In this document: positions 1 through 5,605 of the stretch, one piece after another | Numbering within the stretch: position 1 is the stretch's first letter | Layout of the letters: each line of letters opens with the position of its first letter | Source of the DNA: Elusimicrobiota bacterium | GTDB lineage: Bacteria; Elusimicrobiota; Elusimicrobia; FEN-1173 | DNA: 5,939 nucleotides | Assembly (NCBI GenBank): GCA_016207625.1 | Contig: JACQPF010000241.1 | Location: forward strand, 1 to 5,939 | Reading direction: 5' to 3' | The notes under the pieces: model-generated | The model's database searches: none | What the model saw: the letters and a program-made list of their open reading frames with translations, nothing else | Told to the model about the DNA's origin: nothing | Program-made: the position numbers and the translations under genes

Positions 1-2
1 CC

Positions 3-1529
3 ACCACATTGCCGGGCCTTTCGGTGACTGAAGCGCAAAAACTCCTCCAGACCCAGGACAAAGTGCTGAAAAGTTTCCCCGAAGTGGAACGCGTGTTCGG
101 CAAGGCCGGCCGTGCGGAACCCTCCACCGACCCCGCTCCCTTCTCCATGATGGAGACGACCGTGGTGCTGAAACCCACGGAGGCGTGGCGGGAAAAGAAA
201 CGCTGGTATTCCTGGATGCCGGACGTTCTGCACGCGCCCTTCCGGCACATCTGGCCGGACAGGATCTCGAAAGACGAGTTGATCGAGCAAATGGACAAGG
301 CCATGCGTTTCCCCGGCGTGACGAACGCCTGGACGATGCCCATCAAAGGGCGAATCGACATGCTCACGACGGGGGTGCGCACCCCCATCGGGATTAAGGT
401 CTTCGGGGCGGACCTGAAAGAGATCGAAAAGATCGGGTCGCACCTGGAGGTGATCCTAAAAGACGTGCCCGGAACGCGCAGCGTCTACGCCGAACGGACC
501 GCGGGAGGCTATTTCCTGGACTTCAAGTTGAAGCGGGACCAACTGGCCCGCTACGGCCTAACCATCGACGAAGCCCAGATGGTGATCATGTCGGCCATCG
601 GGGGAGAGCCCATCACGACGACGGTGGAGGGCCGCGAGCGTTATACGGTGAGCGTGCGCTACGCGCGGGAATTGCGCGACAGCCTGCCCAAACTCCGCCG
701 GGTGCTGGTGCCCACCATGTCGGGGGCGCAGGTGCCCTTGTCGCAGTTGGCGGACATCGAGATCGTCACGGGCCCCTCCATGATCCGGGATGAGAACGGC
801 ATGCTCTCCGGCTACGTCTATGTGGACCTCACCGGCCGGGACGTGGGCGGCTACGTGATCGAGGCGAAAAAAGCGGTGAGCGGGAAGCTCACGCTTCCCA
901 CGGGCTACTCCCTCGTCTGGAGCGGCCAGTATGAGAACATGCTGCGCGTGCGGGAACGGTTGAAGATCGTGGTGCCCATCACGATCTTCCTGATCTTCCT
1001 CCTGCTCTACATGAACACCAAGTCCACCTTCAAAGCCGGCATCGTGATGCTGGCCGTTCCCTTCTCCATCGTCGGGGCGGTGTGGTACATGTACTTCTTG
1101 GGCTACAACATTTCCATCGCCGTCTGGGTCGGGATGATCGCTCTCATGGGGCTGGACGCCGAGACGGGGGTCTTCATGCTCCTGTTCCTGGACCTGGCCT
1201 ATTACGAGCGCGTCCGGCAGGGGAAGATGCGCACCTACGCGGACCTGGAGGAGGCCATCATCCACGGCGCCGTGAAGCGCATCCGGCCCAAGATGATGAC
1301 GGTGGGCACCACGTTCATGGCGCTCCTCCCCATCATGTGGTCCATCGGCACCGGGGCCGACATGATGAAGCGCGTGGCCGCCCCGATGGTGGGCGGCGTG
1401 TTCACGAGCTTCCTGATGGAGCTGTTGGTGTATCCGCCCATCTACGCCATCTGGAAATGGCGCTACGAGATGAAGCATGGCACGGTGGACGTCAGCCAAC
1501 TGCCCCTCCCTGAACTGAAAGAGCATTGA
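3..1529 (+). CDS. cusA: CusA-like heavy-metal RND efflux pump, C-terminal half (5' truncated by window edge)
   Basis: Inner-membrane, proton-driven RND pump of the heavy-metal efflux (HME) family, which works as a trimer with a periplasmic adaptor and an outer-membrane channel. The frame is open at the left edge and begins TTLPGLS, which aligns with the 'MPSTLPGIS' region in the middle of the roughly 1,050-residue E. coli CusA, so about 508 residues (half) are visible. The start lies outside; the TTG at 9 is an internal Leu codon. Aligned from memory to E. coli CusA, M623 matches the Met at nt 147-149 (in PFSMMETT) and M672 matches the Met at 360-362 (in RIDMLTTG); D617 and E625 also match. 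M573 would lie just upstream of the edge. The second periplasmic loop is followed by five hydrophobic helices (about nt 960-1460), including the GLDAETG segment. Compared with CusA there is an extra stretch of about 20 residues at nt 190-255. Cu(I)/Ag(I) specificity is inferred from the methionines; other HME metals are not excluded. Confidence 0.93.
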   Translation, partial: TTLPGLSVTEAQKLLQTQDKVLKSFPEVERVFGKAGRAEPSTDPAPFSMMETTVVLKPTEAWREKKRWYSWMPDVLHAPFRHIWPDRISKDELIEQMDKAMRFPGVTNAWTMPIKGRIDMLTTGVRTPIGIKVFGADLKEIEKIGSHLEVILKDVPGTRSVYAERTAGGYFLDFKLKRDQLARYGLTIDEAQMVIMSAIGGEPITTTVEGRERYTVSVRYARELRDSLPKLRRVLVPTMSGAQVPLSQLADIEIVTGPSMIRDENGMLSGYVYVDLTGRDVGGYVIEAKKAVSGKLTLPTGYSLVWSGQYENMLRVRERLKIVVPITIFLIFLLLYMNTKSTFKAGIVMLAVPFSIVGAVWYMYFLGYNISIAVWVGMIALMGLDAETGVFMLLFLDLAYYERVRQGKMRTYADLEEAIIHGAVKRIRPKMMTVGTTFMALLPIMWSIGTGADMMKRVAAPMVGGVFTSFLMELLVYPPIYAIWKWRYEMKHGTVDVSQLPLPELKEH

Positions 1530-1550
1530 GGTCTAATAAAGGAGGACCTG

Positions 1551-2099
1551 ATGCGGCGCGATATGTTTGGCTCCGGACTGTTTGGGAGAGTGGGGTTTCT
1601 CGGCATCCTGCTGGCCGCCGGTGTTTCGGGAATGAGCGGCTGCATGATGATGCACATGGGCCAAATGTCCCATGGCGGCTCAAAGGTGCAGATGATTATT
1701 AAGGAGCGTGATTCGGGAGAAATCACGATACGCCTTGAAGTTCCTCCTCTCGTTGTCTCACAAGAAGCGGTTTTGACCGTGCGCCTGACGGATTCGGCGA
1801 CTTTCGGGCCCCTCGAACCTCGCAAGGTTGAGATCACAGTTTCATCCCTTCCCGAAAAGATCGAAGCAAAACCCGGCCGGAAAGAAGGCGACTACGAGGT
1901 GCGGCACGTTTTCACCCAAGAAGGAAAGTATGAGATTTCGGCCAGAGCCGTATTTGATCGGGAAGAGGTATCGCCAGTCAGCGTGTCCTTGACGCAGGAC
2001 GTCCATCCCGCCGGTCACGGGGAATCCCGGAAGGTGGCCCGTCCCCTCCTTGTCTTAGGAGGGATCGGCATGGCCTTGATGATGCTATTGATGCTTTAG
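1551..2099 (+). CDS. Met/His-rich putative lipoprotein with C-terminal membrane helix
   Basis: Protein of 182 residues, not a family I can name firmly. It starts 21 bases after the pump gene, behind a strong site (AGGAGG at 1540-1545, 5-base spacer), so cotranscription is likely. The N-terminus has Arg residues, a hydrophobic stretch (15-26) and a lipobox-like MSGC ending at Cys31, pointing to signal peptidase II processing. Directly after it comes CMMMHMGQMSHGG, dense in Met and His, ligands typical of Cu(I)/Ag(I). Residues about 45-150 alternate short hydrophobic and polar strands (for example VLTVRLTDS, YEVRHVFTQEGKYEISARAVF), an Ig-like beta pattern reminiscent of YtkA-like or FixH-like secreted domains. 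Residues 164-182 form a hydrophobic helix rich in Leu and Met that ends the protein. A lipid anchor plus a terminal helix is unusual; the Cys may instead be an ordinary residue after a signal anchor. A metal-binding accessory role to the pump is inferred. Confidence 0.8.
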   Translation: MRRDMFGSGLFGRVGFLGILLAAGVSGMSGCMMMHMGQMSHGGSKVQMIIKERDSGEITIRLEVPPLVVSQEAVLTVRLTDSATFGPLEPRKVEITVSSLPEKIEAKPGRKEGDYEVRHVFTQEGKYEISARAVFDREEVSPVSVSLTQDVHPAGHGESRKVARPLLVLGGIGMALMMLLML

Positions 2100-2224
2100 G
2101 AGATACCAACGATCCTGGAGAGGAGTGGCCTCTGATGAAACCGGCCGCACCGAAGCCGGACGATGGGAAATAACATGCAGTCGCTTTGTGGAAGAACAAA
2201 CAACACCGAGGAGGAAATCATTCA

Positions 2225-2314
2225 ATGCGACCACGGAACGGGATCGTTGTTGGTCTTTGGGCTGTCGGGCTTCTTCTGAGTTTGGGGGCGTTTGCCCGGG
2301 GAGGATTCGAATGA
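2225..2314 (+). CDS. Possible small ORF, signal-peptide-like, coupled to the next gene
   Basis: A 29-codon ORF preceded by AGGAGG at 2209-2214 with a 10-base spacer. The product starts MRPRNGIVVGLWAVG, continues LLLSLGAFA and ends RGGFE: basic N-terminus, hydrophobic core, an AFA signal-peptidase-I-like site, then only five residues. Its stop overlaps the next start as ATGA (2311-2314), the usual arrangement for translational coupling. It could be a leader peptide, a tiny secreted or membrane peptide, or the remnant of a duplicated signal sequence whose body has been lost. The strong ribosome binding site and the exact overlap are the reasons to list it; length alone would not be enough. Confidence 0.4.
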   Translation: MRPRNGIVVGLWAVGLLLSLGAFARGGFE

Positions 2315-2616
2315 CGAAGATGAAAAGGGTGTCGGCGGTGTTGGCGGCGGTCCTCTTGGGCTTGGCCGTGAGCGCGGCGTGGGCTTTTGACGGGCACGGA
2401 GGGCATGGAGGGCACGTTGGCGGCGGATACGACGCCTCCGAACCCAGCGGCGGGTCCCACTCGGATGACGATCACACGTATGAGCGCATCCAAAAGTTCG
2501 AGAAAAAGAAAATGAAGATCGAAACCCGCCTACAGGACCCGAAATTGAAGCCGGCGAAGCGCGCCAAGCTTGAAAAAGAGTTGAAAAAGCTGAAGAATGA
2601 GCGCTTCCAGGATTGA
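2311..2616 (+). CDS. Small secreted His/Gly-rich protein with charged helical tail
   Basis: Protein of 101 residues. The ATG at 2311 is chosen because GGAGG (2300-2304) sits 6 bases upstream and a signal peptide follows at once; the frame is open further upstream to 2125, but that part has no signal peptide or site. Residues 1-25 (MTKMKRVSAV then a hydrophobic core ending SAAWA) form a clear signal peptide with cleavage expected after Ala25. The mature protein begins FDGHGGHGGHVGGG, with further His at 50 and 55 and several Asp near 52-54, a plausible weak metal-binding segment. From about residue 56 to the end it is strongly charged, Lys/Glu-rich and probably helical or coiled-coil (KLEKELKKLKNE). 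I recognise no named family. Position between pump accessory genes suggests a periplasmic metal buffer or chaperone, which is inference. Confidence 0.75.
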   Translation: MTKMKRVSAVLAAVLLGLAVSAAWAFDGHGGHGGHVGGGYDASEPSGGSHSDDDHTYERIQKFEKKKMKIETRLQDPKLKPAKRAKLEKELKKLKNERFQD

Positions 2617-2617
2617 A

Positions 2618-3280
2618 ATGAAGCCCGTTCCGCGATATACGCCGGGACTGAGCTTCCATTTTTTGACGGGCCTCTACGACCTGTTCTTTTCCTGGTTCAT
2701 GCCCGAGAGGGAGATCCGCCGCGCGATTTTGAACGGTCTGAACTTGAACGGAGAGGAGCGAGTTTTGGACCTGGGGTGCGGCACAGGAACGCTGGCCGTC
2801 CACTTGGCGCGGACACACCCGTTGGCACGGTTGTCCGGGATCGACATTGATCCTCGCATGTTGCGGCAAGCGGAAACCAAGTCGAAGGCGGCCCGCGTTT
2901 CCCTGGACCTCCGGCCGGCCGGCGCCGACCGGCTGCCTTTCGACGGAGAATCGTTCGACGCCGTGTACAGCAGTATGGCGTTCCACCATTTTCCACCCGA
3001 TGTGAAGCGAGGGGCTCTCCGGGAAAGCGGCCGAGTCCTTAAGGAAGGCGGGCGGTTGATGATCCTTGATTTTGGGAAACCCAGCGGTTGGTTGGCGTCC
3101 GCGTGTTTCTTCGCCGCGCAATGCTTCGACGGTTTTCAAACCACCAGGGAGAACCGGCGCGGGGCGATTCCCCTTCTCATGAAAGAGGCCGGGTTCGCAA
3201 ACGTCCGGCAAACCGGTTTGCTGGAGACGATTTTTGGCACATTGGCCCTCTATCGAGGGGATAAAATGCGCGGGCAATAA
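2618..3280 (+). CDS. Class I SAM-dependent methyltransferase
   Basis: Cytoplasmic methyltransferase of 220 residues of the UbiE/Methyltransf_11 type, with no signal peptide. Motif I is VLDLGCGTGTLAVHLA (residues 49-64), followed by the acidic-loop strand GIDIDPRML (74-82), the motif II-like FDAVYSSMAFHHF (113-125) and motif III LKEGGRLMILDFGKP (141-155). The start at 2618 is preferred: it follows the previous stop by one base, has AGGA 5 bases upstream, and begins MKPVPRYTPG. An in-frame ATG at 2597 would add seven residues and overlap the previous gene by 20 bases, but has only a poor site. Substrate cannot be read from the sequence. The only cysteines (54, 163, 169) do not look like the conserved cysteine set of arsenite methyltransferase ArsM, so arsenic methylation is not supported. 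It is the one obviously cytoplasmic enzyme in an otherwise envelope-directed cluster. Confidence 0.88.
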   Translation: MKPVPRYTPGLSFHFLTGLYDLFFSWFMPEREIRRAILNGLNLNGEERVLDLGCGTGTLAVHLARTHPLARLSGIDIDPRMLRQAETKSKAARVSLDLRPAGADRLPFDGESFDAVYSSMAFHHFPPDVKRGALRESGRVLKEGGRLMILDFGKPSGWLASACFFAAQCFDGFQTTRENRRGAIPLLMKEAGFANVRQTGLLETIFGTLALYRGDKMRGQ

Positions 3281-3316
3281 TATTTTTGCAGAAAACGAAT
3301 CAGGTCGGAGGGAACC

Positions 3317-3778
3317 ATGAAGAAATCGGGAATCATCGTGTTGGGCTTGGCGTTTGTGCTGGGGGTGGGAAAGGCTTGGGCTTGCGGTTGCCAGTCTTCC
3401 GGCGGCCATTCGGGGCAGGCCGTCTCGCAGGGGGATCAGGCTTCGGTGAGCGAAGCGCCCTCCCCTTTCCACGAACAGGGGCCGCACCTGGCGGCGCCGG
3501 CCAGTGACCAGGTCCTGGGCCCGGGACGGTACCGGGCGCGGATCAAATCCGTTCCTTGCGGGGGATGCGCCTCATTGATCGAAAAGACTATGGGCGAAAA
3601 CAAGGGCGTCAAGTCCGCCAAAGTGGACATGGAGAGTCAAACGCTGACCTTCACCGTCAAAAAGAATGTCAGCCTTAAGCTCTCGGATCTTCAAAAGGAG
3701 TTGGACGCCGCCGCCGCGACAATGGGGATGGGCGCGGATTACGGGCTGTACGAAATTGAATCCCTGAAAAAGACGTAA
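3317..3778 (+). CDS. Secreted single-domain HMA-like metal-binding protein (CGGC)
   Basis: Protein of 153 residues. GGAGGG lies just before the ATG (about 3306-3311). Residues 1-22 are a signal peptide (MKKSGIIVLG, hydrophobic core, KAWA) with cleavage expected before CGCQ, giving a mature N-terminus with two further Cys. A low-complexity Gly/Ser/Gln/His linker runs to about residue 66. Residues 70-148 form a heavy-metal-associated-like domain: a strand (YRARIKSVP), then CGGC at 81-84, ASLIEKTM, a V-x-x-A-x-V-D strand, FTVKK, a helix, and the ending MGMGADYGLYEI. In HMA proteins (MerP, CopZ, Atx1) the CxxC pair binds a soft metal ion, and the secreted location recalls MerP. The domain closely resembles both repeats of the next gene, so the two are paralogues. 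Periplasmic metal sequestration or delivery to the RND pump is inferred. Confidence 0.85.
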   Translation: MKKSGIIVLGLAFVLGVGKAWACGCQSSGGHSGQAVSQGDQASVSEAPSPFHEQGPHLAAPASDQVLGPGRYRARIKSVPCGGCASLIEKTMGENKGVKSAKVDMESQTLTFTVKKNVSLKLSDLQKELDAAAATMGMGADYGLYEIESLKKT

Positions 3779-3798
3779 GAGAGATAATGAACCAAATG

Positions 3799-3804
3799 AG
3801 GAGG
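3799..3804 (+). promoter_or_regulatory. Ribosome binding site deciding the start of the tandem-HMA gene
   Basis: AGGAGG with a 9-base spacer to the ATG at 3814. Upstream in-frame ATGs at 3787, 3796 and 3805 either precede this site or abut it, so 3814 is the best start. Confidence 0.75.
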
Positions 3805-3813
3805 ATGTTGCAT

Positions 3814-4497
3814 ATGTTGACAAGAAAAATGTTCGGCGGTCTTTTGGCCGTTGGGGTGATGACGGGTGTTGCTTTCGCCGGGACTCCGAAGCCTCATGGC
3901 GATCATGGGGGTGATCCGGTCCTGCCGGAAGGTCAATATTCCGCGCAGGTGAAATCCATGGTCTGCGGCGGTTGCGGTCCTTTGATCGAAAAAACCATGA
4001 AGGGTTTGCCGGGAATCGACTCCGCGGCGGTGGATTCTAAAACCGGGCGGGTCCAGTTCGCGGTCAAGAAGGGGGCTTCGGTGGAATGGGCGAAGATAAA
4101 AAGCGCTCTCAAGGACGCTGCCGGCAAAATGGGGATGGGCGCCGACTACACGTTGAGCGATTTCCAGATGGCTTCAGGTAGCCCGCATGGCATGACTGGA
4201 AATCCGCATGGCGCGAAAAGCCAGGACCAGAGTTTAACCTCCGGCTATTACACGGCCCGGGTGGGCGCGATCACTTGCGACGGATGCGGGCCGCTCATCG
4301 AGAAGACCATGCGCCAAGTCCCGGGGATCGGTGCCGCCCAGGTGGACGCCAAAACCGCCACCGTAAAGTTCACGGTGATGGAGGGGAAGAAAGTTCCTCT
4401 GGCGGACCTCCAGAAAGCGTTGAAATTAGCCGCGGACCAGATGGGGATGGGTGCGGACTACGGGTTGTCGGAGATCAAGCCTTTGAAGAAAGCGTAA
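3814..4497 (+). CDS. Secreted protein with two tandem HMA-like domains (CGGC and CDGC)
   Basis: Protein of 227 residues from the ATG at 3814, giving the clean signal peptide MLTRKMFGGL...GVAFA with cleavage near residue 22. The mature start is GTPKPHGDHGG. Two homologous domains follow: residues about 40-117 with CGGC at 51-54, and about 144-221 with CDGC at 155-158, exactly 104 residues apart. Both read C-x-G-C-GPLIEKTM, then PGI, A-x-VD-x-K, a strand, an amphipathic helix and MGMGADY-x-LS. The linker (about 118-143) carries two PHG motifs. The soft-metal binding expected of HMA CxxC pairs would give two sites per chain. The second repeat and its ending (DYGLSEIKPLKKA) resemble the end of the preceding single-domain protein (DYGLYEIESLKKT) more than the first repeat does, suggesting duplication between or within these neighbours. 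Only about 35 bases separate the two genes. Function as a periplasmic metal carrier is inferred. Confidence 0.87.
   Translation: MLTRKMFGGLLAVGVMTGVAFAGTPKPHGDHGGDPVLPEGQYSAQVKSMVCGGCGPLIEKTMKGLPGIDSAAVDSKTGRVQFAVKKGASVEWAKIKSALKDAAGKMGMGADYTLSDFQMASGSPHGMTGNPHGAKSQDQSLTSGYYTARVGAITCDGCGPLIEKTMRQVPGIGAAQVDAKTATVKFTVMEGKKVPLADLQKALKLAADQMGMGADYGLSEIKPLKKA
3931..4476 (+). repeat. Internal in-frame duplication encoding two HMA-like domains (period 312 bases)
   Basis: Two units, about 3931-4164 and 4243-4476, are equivalent at a 312-base offset: the first Cys codon of each CxxC is at 3964 and 4276. Protein similarity is high (GPLIEKTM and MGMGADY in both), while many third codon positions differ, so the duplication is not recent. 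A third diverged copy lies in the previous gene at about 3524-3760. Confidence 0.8.
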
Positions 4498-4509
4498 GGG
4501 AAACCCGAC

Positions 4510-5085
4510 ATGGATTATTCGTTACTGGGTTTTTCCGGCCTCGCGCAGATGTATAATATCCATCCGGCGTTCGTGCATTTCCCGGTCGCCCTTTTTCCGG
4601 CGGCGTTGTTGTTCTATCTTTTGGGAACGGCGATGAAGGGCCGGTCGCTGTTTGTCGCGGGCCGGGCATGCCTTTACCTTGCGGCCTTGGGAACTGCCGC
4701 GGCCGTCTGGACGGGGCTGGCCGCCGGGGACAGCATCCCGCACAATGAGGCCATCCATCACATCATGGAAACCCATGAGGCGATCGGAATCGCCCTCCTC
4801 GTCTCGGCCGCCGTGCTGAGCGCCTGGAGCTTTTGGCAGGCCGATCAACGGCCGCGAGGAGCCTGGTTTTTCCTGGCCGGGCTGGCCTTCTCGACGTTCC
4901 TTGCCCTGCAGAACGGGGACCTGGGAAGCCGAATGGTTTATCTCGAGGGCGCAGGGGTCCGGCCGGCGGTAAGCGTCATCTCGCCGTCACCGGCCGCCGA
5001 AGAGCGTCCGAAGGATCTGCCCGATACCCATGGACAAAACCAGGGCCATCCCCACGGAGGCCATTCGCACAATCATTCGCATTGA
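4510..5085 (+). CDS. DUF2231-family membrane protein with His-rich C-terminal tail
   Basis: Membrane protein of 191 residues; AAGGGA at 4496-4501 overlaps the previous stop and sits 8 bases before the ATG. The motif IHPAFVHFPVALFP (17-30), the TGLAAGD segment after helix 2, the His cluster at 83-84 and 89, and the late GDLGSRMVYLEGAGV (136-150) are what I know of the DUF2231 family, whose function is not established. Four hydrophobic segments are visible at about 20-40, 46-71, 89-109 and 116-134. The conserved His near helix ends could be metal or haem ligands, but this is speculative. After a Pro/Glu-rich linker the chain ends in HPHGGHSHNHSH with another His at 174, seven His in the last 18 residues, a likely metal-binding tail. 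The gene ends 7 bases before the next start, supporting an operon. Confidence 0.85.
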   Translation: MDYSLLGFSGLAQMYNIHPAFVHFPVALFPAALLFYLLGTAMKGRSLFVAGRACLYLAALGTAAAVWTGLAAGDSIPHNEAIHHIMETHEAIGIALLVSAAVLSAWSFWQADQRPRGAWFFLAGLAFSTFLALQNGDLGSRMVYLEGAGVRPAVSVISPSPAAEERPKDLPDTHGQNQGHPHGGHSHNHSH

Positions 5086-5092
5086 GGTGTTT

Positions 5093-5491
5093 ATGAGACG
5101 GATCATGAAATGGATGTTGATCGCAGGTGTTTTGGCGCGGGGCCCGGTGCTATTGGCGGACGATGTTTGTCAGGACACGTCGGCTGTTTTTCAACAAGGC
5201 CAAGCGGTGGCCATGCAGGGCGAGATCCTGGACATGACGTGCTACTTGTCCCATGAAGGGATGGGGGAAGCCCACCGCACTTGCGCGAAAGCTTGTCTTT
5301 CCGAAGGCGGGCCCATAGGTCTTTTGGCGGAAGACGGTTCCGTGTATTTGCTGTTGAAAGACCATTCAAATTCAGACGCCTACGCCGTGGTTCAAAACAT
5401 GGGGGCGGAGCAAGCCAAAGTGACCGGAAAGCTTTTTGCGAGAGGGTCCATGCAAGCGATTGTGATCAATAAAGTAAAAAAAGCCAAATAA
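5093..5491 (+). CDS. Small secreted four-cysteine protein, probably OB-fold-like
   Basis: Protein of 132 residues. The ATG at 5093 is chosen because GAGG (5084-5087), overlapping the previous stop, is 5 bases upstream and a signal peptide begins at once (MRRIMKWMLIAG, then VLLA before DDVC). The open frame extends further upstream to 5030 but that part overlaps the DUF2231 gene and lacks a leader. The mature part has Cys26, Cys50, Cys64 and Cys68 in the pattern GEILDMTCYL, H-x-x-CAKAC, then GGPIGLLAEDGSVYLLL and KVTGKLFARGSMQAIVI. This Cys pattern followed by alternating strands resembles a widespread uncharacterised family of secreted bacterial proteins; the strand order suggests an OB-like barrel. 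The clustered Cys and His61 could bind metal or form disulfides. It is the last gene of the presumed operon, as a new promoter follows. Function is unknown. Confidence 0.8.
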   Translation: MRRIMKWMLIAGVLARGPVLLADDVCQDTSAVFQQGQAVAMQGEILDMTCYLSHEGMGEAHRTCAKACLSEGGPIGLLAEDGSVYLLLKDHSNSDAYAVVQNMGAEQAKVTGKLFARGSMQAIVINKVKKAK

Positions 5492-5495
5492 GGGG

Positions 5496-5524
5496 TTGAC
5501 CGCTTGGCGAACCGGGCTTAGAAT
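5496..5524 (+). promoter_or_regulatory. Probable sigma70-type promoter
   Basis: TTGACC (5496-5501) and TAGAAT (5519-5524) are separated by exactly 17 bases, each one mismatch from consensus. A perfect TATAAT follows at 5529-5534 but has no good -35 at normal spacing (TTGGCG at 5504-5509 would leave 19). Transcription starting near 5531-5541 would give a leader of roughly 65-75 bases before the ATG at 5606. It falls directly after the stop of the last operon gene and marks a separate transcription unit. No convincing rho-independent terminator is seen between 5491 and the promoter. Confidence 0.65.
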
Positions 5525-5605
5525 GTTTTATAATCAAGTGGGAGATCGAATTGGTCGGCCCACGACAATTCCAAGGCTCAACGGGGCGCAACAGGAGGTC
5601 GTCCG

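Noticed and set aside
558..1526. A minus-strand open frame of 322 codons opposite the pump gene.
   Set aside because: His/Asp/Gly/Arg-rich nonsense-like translation antisense to a clearly conserved RND gene.
2141..2159. A CCGGC / GCCGG inverted repeat between the lipoprotein and the small ORF.
   Set aside because: Only five base pairs with a nine-base loop and no T-run; not a terminator.
2135..2173. A 12-codon ORF (MKPAAPKPDDGK) with GAGAGGAG about 9 bases upstream.
   Set aside because: Too short to judge; no signal, motif or coupling to a neighbour. It could be a micro-leader but chance is as likely.
2175..2279. A 34-codon ORF beginning MQSLCGRTNN.
   Set aside because: No ribosome binding site upstream, and it overlaps the better-supported 2225-2314 ORF in another frame.
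2222..3487. A long open frame of 421 codons on the minus strand.
   Set aside because: It is antisense to the methyltransferase and its neighbours, is low-complexity in Arg/Pro/Gln, and has no domain; an effect of GC-rich codon use on the + strand.
4499..4538. A possible hairpin GGAAACCC / GGGTTTTTCC around the DUF2231 start codon.
   Set aside because: Short, imperfect, with a loop of about 20 bases containing the ATG; not a terminator and too weak to call regulatory.
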